Shown here piece by piece: positions 1 through 4,723 of a stretch of DNA of 6,310 nt. The DNA is from CAZEAN01 sp964510225 (GTDB taxonomy: Bacteria > Planctomycetota > Planctomycetia > Isosphaerales > Isosphaeraceae), in assembly GCA_964510225.1 (NCBI GenBank), contig CAZEAN010000213.1, forward strand, positions 1-6,310, read 5' to 3'. Below the pieces are notes generated by a model. The model saw only the letters and a program-made list of their open reading frames with translations, was not told where the DNA came from and did not search any database. Numbering within the stretch: position 1 is the stretch's first letter; every line of letters starts with the position of its first letter. Made by a program: the position numbers and the translations under genes.

Positions 1-40
1 GGACATCGCTAGGATAGGGCTTGCGTTGGGGAGTGCTCAT
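1..40 (-). CDS. IS5-family transposase, N-terminal fragment cut by the window edge
   Basis: Read leftwards from an ATG at 40-38, the first 13 codons give MSTPQRKPYPSDV. The R-K-P-Y-P-S-D block directly after the start is the typical opening of IS5-family (DDE) transposases, which usually continue with S/T-D-x-E-W. The frame is open to the window edge, so the rest of the gene, including the catalytic DDE residues, lies outside. No clear Shine-Dalgarno sequence precedes the ATG. The protein would catalyse cut-and-paste movement of the element whose outer end lies to the right of it. Only 13 residues support the call, but the motif is distinctive; whether the element is intact cannot be told. 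Confidence 0.72.
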   Translation of the reverse strand, partial: MSTPQRKPYPSDV

Positions 41-60
41 GCCATAACGTTATGAGATGA
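37..60. promoter_or_regulatory. Palindrome in the IS leader, possible operator
   Basis: CATAACGTTATG at 43-54 is a perfect 12-bp palindrome; extended to 37-60 the two 12-nt arms still match at 10 of 12 positions. CCATAAC recurs at 73-79. The site overlaps the transposase start codon, so a protein bound there would block that gene. It lies about 150 bp upstream of the regulator gene at 212, so it could also act on that gene. This is inferred from symmetry alone. Confidence 0.3.
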
Positions 61-92
61 CACTAGAAAAGTCCATAACAGGCTCTAGTCTC
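59..92. repeat. Inverted repeat near the IS end
   Basis: ACTAGA at 62-67 and TCTAGT at 84-89 are perfect inverted copies separated by 16 nt; the match extends to 8 of 9 bp over 59-67/84-92. A second dyad, TCTTCG 91-96 with CGAAGA 105-110, follows directly. They may be sub-terminal structure of the insertion sequence or symmetry left by the insertion event. Confidence 0.35.
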
Positions 93-211
93 TTCGTCTG
101 CCCTCGAAGACGTCGTGGGGCTGGGGTGAGATGGCCAGTTTGACGGACAGTCCTTGTGCTCAGCCTGCTCATGACTTCGGTTAAAGAGGCACACTGAATT
201 GGACGCTTGAT

Positions 212-952
212 ATGTTCGCTACATCATTTGGACGCAAGAAAAGCAAGGGTGCTCGCGCCACAAGGAAGCCCGGCGAGGAAGAAGAGCTTGCCGAACTGTC
301 GATGAAGAAGGGCATCGACGCGTGGCGCCGGGGGGAGGTACAGGAAGCGGTCGCAGAGTGTGACCGAGCGATAGGCTTGTATGAACGTCTGTTGTGCGAC
401 GATGGACGGCCGGAGCTTGCTCTATCTCTTCTCAAATGTTATGCCAGTAAAATCCAGGCGCTTCGGCCGATTCACGGCGACGATGCTCTAGCGCCGCTAG
501 TTCACAAGGCGGGTGTGCTTAAGCAGTACCTCGATAATCGAGACGCCGCGAATAGACTTGGGGAAGGCGTTGAGGAAGGATGTCCATCGGCTAGTGCGTC
601 GAAAGATGCTGAATCTGGAGGCACGCCAGGAGCCTTAGGACGACTAGTGAGTGCGCTAAACTGGCTGCTGGTCGGAAAGAAGCGCTATAAGGGAAGACTA
701 AGCCGCTTACAACGTCTTTCGGTACAGGGGAAGCACATAGACGCACTCGCATGGTTTGGCGGAAGGCTAAGGACGCTTCGACAGAAGAGAGGCTTGACGT
801 TGGAGGCTGTGGCCAGACAGATTGGTGTTGCACCTCCGACCTTTTACTCTTGGGAGACTGTTAGGGAAGTTCCATCAGTGGCACAGTTGGTTGCTATTGC
901 GAGTGTACTCGATTGTGACCTGGACGACATTCTGCCAGAGGCGGGCGGTTAA
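212..952 (+). CDS. TPR-like protein with C-terminal XRE-family helix-turn-helix
   Basis: This is a 246-residue cytoplasmic protein, probably a transcriptional regulator. Residues about 183-242 form an XRE/Cro-type helix-turn-helix: a GLTLEAVARQIGV helix-turn segment, then PPTFYSWE as recognition helix, then a PSVAQLVAIASVLDCDLDDIL tail typical of the family. Residues about 30-107 are helical and TPR-like (GIDAWRRGEVQEAVAECDRAI, then ERL-x4-GRPELALSLLKCYASK), resembling TPR proteins common in planctomycetes. The first 20 residues are very basic. A low-complexity Ser/Gly linker (about 120-142) joins the halves. The ATG at 212 is the first after an in-frame stop at 182-184; its ribosome site is weak, and ATG 302 is an alternative. 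The gene converges on the methyltransferase gene. Target genes are unknown. The HTH call is firm, the TPR call moderate. Confidence 0.8.
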   Translation: MFATSFGRKKSKGARATRKPGEEEELAELSMKKGIDAWRRGEVQEAVAECDRAIGLYERLLCDDGRPELALSLLKCYASKIQALRPIHGDDALAPLVHKAGVLKQYLDNRDAANRLGEGVEEGCPSASASKDAESGGTPGALGRLVSALNWLLVGKKRYKGRLSRLQRLSVQGKHIDALAWFGGRLRTLRQKRGLTLEAVARQIGVAPPTFYSWETVREVPSVAQLVAIASVLDCDLDDILPEAGG

Positions 953-991
953 GGAGGCGAAAGCACTCGCGGATAATTCGATGGCCGCGAG
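950..991 (+). terminator. Hairpin just after the regulator gene
   Basis: CTCGCGG at 966-972 and CCGCGAG at 985-991 form a perfect 7-bp GC-rich stem with a 12-nt loop, starting 14 nt after the stop codon at 950-952. No T-run follows, so this is at best a weak or U-tract-less terminator or a 3'-end stabiliser. A strong Shine-Dalgarno-like AAGGAGG overlaps the stop (951-957), but the nearest ATG (981) is 23 nt away and opens only a 19-codon frame. Confidence 0.35.
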
Positions 992-1425
992 GGTAGCGTC
1001 TGGCTACTTAAGGAAGCACCGATTTGGGTTCTTCGGGTGACTCGTTCAAAGTGCATCCTTCCAGATGGTTGCGACGCCGTTTGAGTGCAGCCAAGCCAGC
1101 AACTCAAGCTCGACCACGAGATGCGAGCGTGCACTACCCGACGGAGTAGACTCTTGTCACGCAGAGCGCTGGCTCAGGATACCGACAGTCGAAAATCGTG
1201 ATACAGAATCTGATACAGAATCGATGGCAATCCACTGCAAATCGTGTAAATTATTGAAAATCGGGCACGCCTGAGGCTGCTGCACCGGTTTTCGTAAGGC
1301 ACGTCCTCGCAATGGGTTACCGTCGGCATTTCAGGGCCAGGTGCCGCCGCGCCAACAGGCCTCCGGAGCCGACGCTCTCTCTTCGGAGATTCGGTTCGGA
1401 GCTTTACAGCTACAAGCAACTGGCT
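953..1425. other. Convergent intergenic region, no sound gene
   Basis: This 473-bp spacer lies between the 3' ends of the regulator (plus) and the methyltransferase (minus). All frames are short. The longest plus-strand candidate from ATG 1065 (69 codons) has a composition unlike a folded protein and no clear ribosome site. A minus-strand frame at 1419-1174 starts only at TTG and contains the tandem repeat. The stretch 1190-1265 is AT-richer than its surroundings, with three copies of AAATCG (near 1193, 1239 and 1257). It could be a remnant of an integration event, but I can show only the repeats and the hairpin. Confidence 0.5.
1199..1222. repeat. Perfect tandem duplication, 2 x 12 bp
   Basis: TGATACAGAATC occurs at 1199-1210 and again immediately at 1211-1222 with no mismatch; the period breaks on both sides. 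It sits in non-coding DNA between two converging genes. Replication slippage is the simple explanation; a pair of binding sites or an attachment-site feature is possible but unsupported. Confidence 0.85.
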
Positions 1426-2415
1426 TCAAAAGAGCCGCCGCTCAACCTGATTTCCGTAGACTGTCCAGGCCGACCGTGGAAGCTCCTCGCGGACATACAT
1501 TTCGAGATAGGGGCCCGGACTGACCCTTTCGATGAGTTGCCTGACGATGCCGGGTTTTCGGCTGTGGACCGTTCTGGGTGCGCGAATCCAACTCGGCAGC
1601 GTGCGGTCTCGAAACGTGAGGCTGCCACGGACTCCAAGCATCAGGAATTCATGCGACACCCGCCAGTAGTTGCCCATCCCGATTTCATCCTTCACCCACA
1701 CCAAGCAGGACTTGAATTTGAATCCCCATGCGTCCATGACGTCAAAGGCTTCACGAAGAAATCCGTTCGTCGTCCAGAGGTGAAGGTGGGCATTGTCGGC
1801 GGCGAGGTCGGATACAGGTTCGGCGCAAATCGCCTCTATGGGCATTGTGTCGTAGTGGTTGGCGGCCGCCGCCCGCGAGGCCTCGTTGGCATACGACCAG
1901 GGTGGGTCGGCGTAGATTGTCGGATACTTCTTTCCTCGACAAAGAAGTTCTTGCAGTGACCGCACGGACTCGCCGACCGCGAGTCGTTCTTGACTGGGAC
2001 TCGGAGGCTGATCGGGAAGATCGAATAGGCGGAGCTGCGGTGATCCAGCGAGTCCCCGCACGCGGTCGGCAAGATGAGTCATGAGTTCGACCAACACATC
2101 GTGGACCTCAGCGTCGTCGGTGACGAGCATCAGCTTGCTGAAGCACAGCACGGTCTTGATTGGGACTGGAGGATCCAAAGCCGCGCGCAGTTGACTGACT
2201 GGCAATGGACGCTGGATCATCGTTTCCCACGCGTGCGCAAACGCAGCACGGAGGCGTCCAACGGCAAAGGACTGTTCGACCGACTCGCTGGGGCGACAGG
2301 ACGCCACACATTGAAGGACACTTGGTCGGCGTCCGGGTGGAATCGCGGCGACGAGGACTGCAAGCTCGGAGCATGGAGACTGTTGTGGCGGCTGGCGATG
2401 ATTCGACTGGGTCAC
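1426..2415 (-). CDS. MT-A70 family adenine-N6 DNA methyltransferase
   Basis: This 329-residue enzyme would transfer a methyl group from S-adenosylmethionine to the N6 of adenine, most likely in DNA. The catalytic motif DPPW is at residues 170-173, inside KKYPTIYADPPWSY, and is followed by NHYDTM (186-191), HLWTTN (212-217), GMGNYWRVSHEFLMLGVRG (246-264) and HSRKP (284-288). These are the hallmarks, in order, of MT-A70-type bacterial and phage enzymes. The C-terminus (YLEMYVREE...WTVYGNQ) is complete. About 160 residues precede the catalytic domain and are not recognised; they could hold target recognition or dimerisation. The start is GTG at 2415, overlapping the stop of the upstream small gene as GTGA, with a strong GGGAGGAA ribosome site (complement of 2423-2430). 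No restriction endonuclease is adjacent, so it appears to be an orphan methyltransferase, as often found in phage-derived or accessory DNA. Confidence 0.88.
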   Translation of the reverse strand: MTQSNHRQPPQQSPCSELAVLVAAIPPGRRPSVLQCVASCRPSESVEQSFAVGRLRAAFAHAWETMIQRPLPVSQLRAALDPPVPIKTVLCFSKLMLVTDDAEVHDVLVELMTHLADRVRGLAGSPQLRLFDLPDQPPSPSQERLAVGESVRSLQELLCRGKKYPTIYADPPWSYANEASRAAAANHYDTMPIEAICAEPVSDLAADNAHLHLWTTNGFLREAFDVMDAWGFKFKSCLVWVKDEIGMGNYWRVSHEFLMLGVRGSLTFRDRTLPSWIRAPRTVHSRKPGIVRQLIERVSPGPYLEMYVREELPRSAWTVYGNQVERRLF

Positions 2416-2723
2416 GATTGCCTTCCTCCCAACTGTCGCTGGTCGAGAGCGGCATCTACGAGCGTGAGAATCGCCTCACGAATGTGAGGTGGCAGAAGTG
2501 GCCATGATTCGGCGATATGGCTCAGTGCACTCGGCACGGAGGGCGTGCCATCAGGTGCGGTGCAGTGGCATGAGGTGTTCGGGGCGCACTCCCCAGAAAC
2601 TCCCAGCGGGTCGCTGTCGTGCTGCAAGTCGCTATTGCGAAGGCACTTACTGCACTCGACCTGCTCATGCAATTCCCGCCGCCTCCACTCTTCAACGATT
2701 TGCCTGAGTGCGACACCGAACAA
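2412..2723 (-). CDS. Small Cys-rich protein coupled to the methyltransferase
   Basis: I cannot name this protein. Read from TTG 2723 it has 103 residues; a second in-frame TTG at 2672, preceded by GGAGG at about 9 nt spacing, would give 86 residues and may be the true start. The N-terminal half has a C-x2-C (residues 24 and 27) and a later C46 and C-x-C (52, 54), which suggests metal binding, although the pattern is not a standard zinc ribbon. The C-terminal part (about 68-93) is a predicted helix, HIAESWPLLPPHIREAIL. Its W-x2-LP-x2-IR-x-AIL pattern resembles C-terminal helices I recall in planctomycete accessory proteins. The stop TGA (2414-2412) overlaps the GTG of the methyltransferase, so the two are almost certainly co-translated. 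The function is probably linked to the enzyme, for example as a specificity or regulatory partner. Confidence 0.6.
   Translation of the reverse strand: MFGVALRQIVEEWRRRELHEQVECSKCLRNSDLQHDSDPLGVSGECAPNTSCHCTAPDGTPSVPSALSHIAESWPLLPPHIREAILTLVDAALDQRQLGGRQS
2423..2430 (-). promoter_or_regulatory. Ribosome binding site that decides the GTG start of the methyltransferase
   Basis: On the minus strand GGGAGGAA lies 7 nt before the GTG at 2415. It is the best Shine-Dalgarno sequence in the window, and it supports the non-ATG start and the GTGA stop/start overlap with the upstream gene. Confidence 0.75.
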
Positions 2724-2743
2724 CTAACACCGTCATCAGTTCT

Positions 2744-2755
2744 CTTTTGCAAAAG
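2744..2755. promoter_or_regulatory. 12-bp palindrome upstream of the methyltransferase operon
   Basis: CTTTTGCAAAAG is a perfect 12-bp palindrome 21 nt upstream of the TTG at 2723. The position suits an operator for the operon, possibly read by an XRE-type regulator such as the product of the 212-952 gene, but that link is a guess. Confidence 0.3.
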
Positions 2756-2786
2756 TGATGTGCCTCTTAATACAAGCTTCGCAGTA

Positions 2787-2813
2787 GATAATCGACCAAT
2801 ACGATTATTATCT
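2787..2813. repeat. AT-rich dyad upstream of the methyltransferase operon
   Basis: GATAATCG at 2787-2794 faces CGATTAT at 2802-2808 across a 7-nt spacer, with the outer arm continuing as TATCT after a 1-2 nt bulge. It lies some 65-90 nt upstream of the TTG at 2723, in the promoter or leader zone of that operon. It may equally lie inside the decayed reading frame described at 2767-3153. Confidence 0.4.
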
Positions 2814-2920
2814 TCCTGAACAGTAATGCCGTCATCCCGATGCGTTCAGCGAGTTCTGCTAAGGGTACCGAACGATCACCCATCAGTTCCTGAAACGCGT
2901 CGAATCACTCCGAACAGCCA

Positions 2921-2941
2921 GCCTCCGCATAAAACGGAGGC
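2921..2941. repeat. Strong GC-rich hairpin
   Basis: GCCTCCG at 2921-2927 and CGGAGGC at 2935-2941 are a perfect 7-bp stem around the 7-nt loop CATAAAA. There is no T-run on either side, so it is not a classical terminator. It lies inside the degenerate region and could be a recombination or structured-RNA feature. Confidence 0.55.
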
Positions 2942-3096
2942 AAGGCGTCCGAGCATGTAGTTGAGCATTTCCAAAGTCCGGGTGCTGTCGAAGAGTAGGT
3001 CGAGCGTTCGCTCGTCGCGAAGGTTCCTGGAGACTACGGCACTCGGCAACGTAGGCATTGAGTTAAAGTATGTTCTTTTTAGCGCTTTAATGTGTC

Positions 3097-3125
3097 TTGA
3101 CGCTTGCCATGATGACTCAGATAAA
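3097..3125 (+). promoter_or_regulatory. Sigma-70-like promoter candidate
   Basis: TTGACG (3097-3102, 5 of 6 to consensus) and GATAAA (3120-3125, 4 of 6) are separated by exactly 17 nt. It points towards the epimerase gene but would leave a leader of almost 380 nt. Planctomycete promoters are poorly characterised, so this is a weak prediction. Confidence 0.25.
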
Positions 3126-3511
3126 GAAACGCAGTCGGTCCGGAAAGTCGATGGTCAATACGCCGGAAGAAGACATAGATGGGTACCAGAAGGCTTGGCA
3201 TCGCGCTTCCAGGTCCGGGCCTGAATGGGGGGAGTCATCTTCCTTTCCGGCCTCTATCAGTCCACACCAGCACATGGTCGTAAAGAGGTCGGGTTTGAGT
3301 GGTCGCCTGAAGATTGGGGCATGATCCAGTTCCGACCGTAACATAAAGAAGACTAAGTTCGACGGGCTCTCAACGTTAGATATCAGCGAATTGCATCAGG
3401 ATTTGCTCAATGTTTGGGGTACGGAGGGTCAGGATCGCCCCCTGGACTGACTTATCGAGGGATCGTAGTATGAATGACTGATCGATCCATGGAGTCAAGG
3501 GCGGAGTTACT

Positions 3512-4480
3512 ATGGAACCGGGGGATCGTAGACTCGCAGTGGTCACGGGCGGAGCTGGCTTCATTGGCTCTCATCTTGCTGATGCCCTTGTGGCTTCGGG
3601 CCGGCCAGTCCGGGTGGTCGATAACCTCTCAACCGGTCGTCGTTCCAATTTAGAGGCGATCGGTGGCTCGTTCGAGTGGCTGGAAGGTGATCTTTCCGAC
3701 CCTGAACTTGCGGCCGCTGCGGTTACCGATGCCGACGTCGTCTTCCATCAAGCTGCGATCCCGAGTGTTCCTCGATCGGTCGAGAACCCTTGGGAATCTC
3801 ATCAGAATGGACCGTCGGCGACCCTCAACGTATTGGAAGCGTCTCGTGCTGCTGGAGTGCGTCGGGTCATCTTCGCAGCATCAAGTAGCGCTTATGGTGA
3901 GTCGGAGACCCTCCCGAAGCATGAAGGGATGGCCCCGGATCCGCTGAGTCCCTACGCCGCGGGTAAGCTGGCTGGCGAACATTACATCCGAGTTTATGCG
4001 AGGACGATGGGGGTCGATGGGATCAGTCTTCGTTATTTTAATGTCTTCGGTCCTCGACAAGATCCATCGAGCCCGTATAGCGGGGTTATTTCTCTCTTTA
4101 TTAAATGGATGAGCGCTGGTATTCGCCCTCGGGTGTTTGGAGATGGGAGTCAGACCCGAGACTTTACTTATATTTCCAATGTCGTCCGTGCGAACCTGCT
4201 CGCGATGGAATCGTTAAAGCCGCTCGGCGGAAATGTCGTTAATATCGGTACTGGAACCTCAATCAGTCTTCTCGATTTGATTAACCAGTTGAACCAGATT
4301 CTTGGTCGATCTCTCGAACCAGAGTTCCTCCCTCCGAGAGCGGGTGATGTCCGACATTCCCTCGCTGACCTCGGTCGGGCGCGAGACACCCTTGGTTATG
4401 AGCCGATCGCAACATTCGAGGCGGGACTTGCCGCCACTGTTGCTGCCGAAGGCCCTCGTGTGGTCGACCGAACCCAGTAG
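3512..4480 (+). CDS. NAD-dependent nucleotide-sugar epimerase, WbpP/Gne-like extended SDR
   Basis: This is a complete 322-residue cytoplasmic enzyme of the extended short-chain dehydrogenase/reductase family, of normal length. It most likely inverts C4 of a UDP-hexose (UDP-GlcNAc/GalNAc or UDP-Glc/Gal) through a bound NAD and a 4-keto intermediate, supplying sugars for surface polysaccharide. The Rossmann motif TGGAGFIGSHL is at 12-22, D37 (VVDNLSTG) should bind the adenosine ribose, and GDL is at 59-61. The catalytic set is SSSAYG (124-129), Y148 and K152 in SPYAAGKLAGE. HQAAIPSVPRSVENP (79-93), LRYFNVFGPRQDP (173-185), RDFTY (216-220) and AGDVRHSLAD (277-286) match WbpP-type 4-epimerases more than classical GalE. 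Substrate preference cannot be fixed by eye, so no symbol is given. ATG 3512 has a GGAG ribosome site (3503-3506) at 5 nt. Confidence 0.92.
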   Translation: MEPGDRRLAVVTGGAGFIGSHLADALVASGRPVRVVDNLSTGRRSNLEAIGGSFEWLEGDLSDPELAAAAVTDADVVFHQAAIPSVPRSVENPWESHQNGPSATLNVLEASRAAGVRRVIFAASSSAYGESETLPKHEGMAPDPLSPYAAGKLAGEHYIRVYARTMGVDGISLRYFNVFGPRQDPSSPYSGVISLFIKWMSAGIRPRVFGDGSQTRDFTYISNVVRANLLAMESLKPLGGNVVNIGTGTSISLLDLINQLNQILGRSLEPEFLPPRAGDVRHSLADLGRARDTLGYEPIATFEAGLAATVAAEGPRVVDRTQ

Positions 4481-4490
4481 TCGAATCTTC

Positions 4491-4525
4491 AAAAAAGTTT
4501 GTCTCGATCTAGCATCGAGCAAACT
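4491..4525 (-). terminator. Hairpin with A-tract after the epimerase gene
   Basis: AGTTTG (4496-4501) pairs with CAAACT (4520-4525) and CTCGAT (4503-4508) with ATCGAG (4514-4519): 12 bp with a single-base bulge and a 5-nt loop. A run of six A precedes it at 4491-4496, so on the minus strand the hairpin is followed by TTTTTT, the form of a Rho-independent terminator for leftward transcription. Read rightwards it lacks a T-run but could still protect the 3' end of the epimerase message. Confidence 0.45.
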
Positions 4526-4647
4526 CAATAGGCTGACAACCGTTAAAATCGTTGTCAACGCTCACTTGGGGTCAAAACAGATCGGTGTTGTCCTAACTGA
4601 CCTCGGTCTCGGTCTCGAAAACAACCGATCCCATTAAAGTTGACTAC

Positions 4648-4676
4648 AGGACAGACCCGAATCAGGGCTGTCTTTT
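4648..4676 (+). terminator. Rho-independent terminator candidate
   Basis: GACAG (4650-4654) with CTGTC (4668-4672) and CCC (4656-4658) with GGG (4665-4667) form a stem with one bulged A and a 6-nt loop GAATCA; AG at 4648-4649 can extend it. TTTT (4673-4676) follows. It would end the epimerase transcript about 195 nt after its stop. It lies only 47 nt before the next start codon, so it could instead be an attenuator in that gene's leader. Confidence 0.45.
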
Positions 4677-4708
4677 CACGATTTAGCCCAGCGCACTGAT
4701 CGAGTATC

Positions 4709-4716
4709 GGGGAGAG
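4709..4716 (+). promoter_or_regulatory. Ribosome binding site of the beta-helix protein
   Basis: GGGGAGAG lies 7 nt upstream of the ATG at 4724 and fixes that start. Confidence 0.65.
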
Positions 4717-4723
4717 TAAAACG

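Larger units (their letters stand above)
1..85 (-). mobile_element. End of an IS5-family insertion sequence (boundary inferred)
   Basis: The transposase start at 40 points outwards to the left, so the untranslated end of the element should lie between 41 and roughly 85. On the minus strand the stretch beginning near 85 reads GAGCCTGTTATGGAC, which looks like an IS5-group terminal inverted repeat, and it is preceded by CTAG/TAG, compatible with the short targets of this family. The other end is outside the window, so neither the inverted repeat nor the target duplication can be confirmed. Confidence 0.5.
2767..3153 (-). pseudogene. Possible frameshifted or decayed gene upstream of the operon
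   Basis: Two minus-strand frames look protein-like and abut. The first is open from 3153 to a stop at 2876 (ATG at 3058). It includes RNLRDERTLDLLFDSTRTLE and LNYMLGRLASVL, has G/C-rich third codon positions, and continues upstream of the ATG without a start. The second, one frame off, opens near 2897 and runs to a stop at 2767; it includes MGDRSVPLAELAERIGMTAL (ATG 2883, AGGA ribosome site 4 nt upstream), which resembles a short helix-turn-helix or winged-helix segment. One base lost or gained between 2876 and 2900 would join them into about 125 codons. I do not recognise a family. Alternatively the second frame is a genuine 38-residue gene 43 bp upstream of the Cys-rich gene, or both are chance frames in GC-rich DNA. 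Confidence 0.28.
2724..3511. other. Long stretch without a sound gene, probably degenerate
   Basis: This is nearly 0.8 kb between the minus-strand operon and the plus-strand epimerase, that is, between divergent genes, far more than two promoters need. It holds the possible decayed gene at 2767-3153 and a further minus-strand frame ending at 3235 (open from about 3368, no ATG) with the protein-like stretch YDHVLVWTDRGRKGR cut by a stop. Several dyads and a sigma-70-like promoter candidate are also present. The 75-codon frames at 3097-3324 (plus, TTG start) and 3344-3117 (minus) overlap each other, lack ribosome sites and resemble no family I know. Gene remains at an accessory-region edge is the best reading. 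Confidence 0.45.
4481..4723. other. Hairpin-rich spacer before the beta-helix protein gene
   Basis: No gene is seen here. Four dyads occupy most of the 243 bp: 4496-4525, 4535-4556 (GACAAC/GTTGTC, 10-nt loop), 4580-4630 (GATCGG-t-GTTGT facing ACAACCGATC, 10 bp with one bulge, 29-nt loop) and the terminator-like 4648-4676. CTCGGTCTCGGTCTCG at 4602-4617 is a 6-bp unit repeated about 2.7 times. The arrangement suggests a structured 3' end of the epimerase transcript, a structured leader of the next gene, or both. Confidence 0.5.

Noticed and set aside
2..55. Plus-strand frame open from the window edge to a stop at 53-55, as a possible gene end
   Set aside because: The minus-strand IS5 transposase start explains this stretch far better, and the plus-strand frame is only 17 codons.
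1065..1274. 69-codon plus-strand frame with DTESDTES
   Set aside because: The repeat in the peptide is only the 12-bp tandem duplication read through; no ribosome site and no family match.
1312..1959. 215-codon plus-strand open frame
   Set aside because: It lies fully opposite the conserved catalytic part of the MT-A70 methyltransferase, has no recognisable domain, and is an antisense shadow of GC-rich coding DNA.
2074..2487. 137-codon plus-strand open frame antisense to the methyltransferase N-terminus
   Set aside because: The minus-strand gene has a strong ribosome site and coupled start here; the plus-strand frame has no supported start and no family resemblance.
2761..2770. AAGAGGCACA shared with the region upstream of the regulator gene (185-194)
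   Set aside because: A 10-base match between two places in 6.3 kb on two strands is expected by chance many times.
3097..3324. 75-codon plus-strand frame, and the overlapping 75-codon minus-strand frame at 3117-3344
   Set aside because: The plus frame starts only at TTG, neither has a ribosome site or recognisable motif, and they overlap each other in opposite directions.
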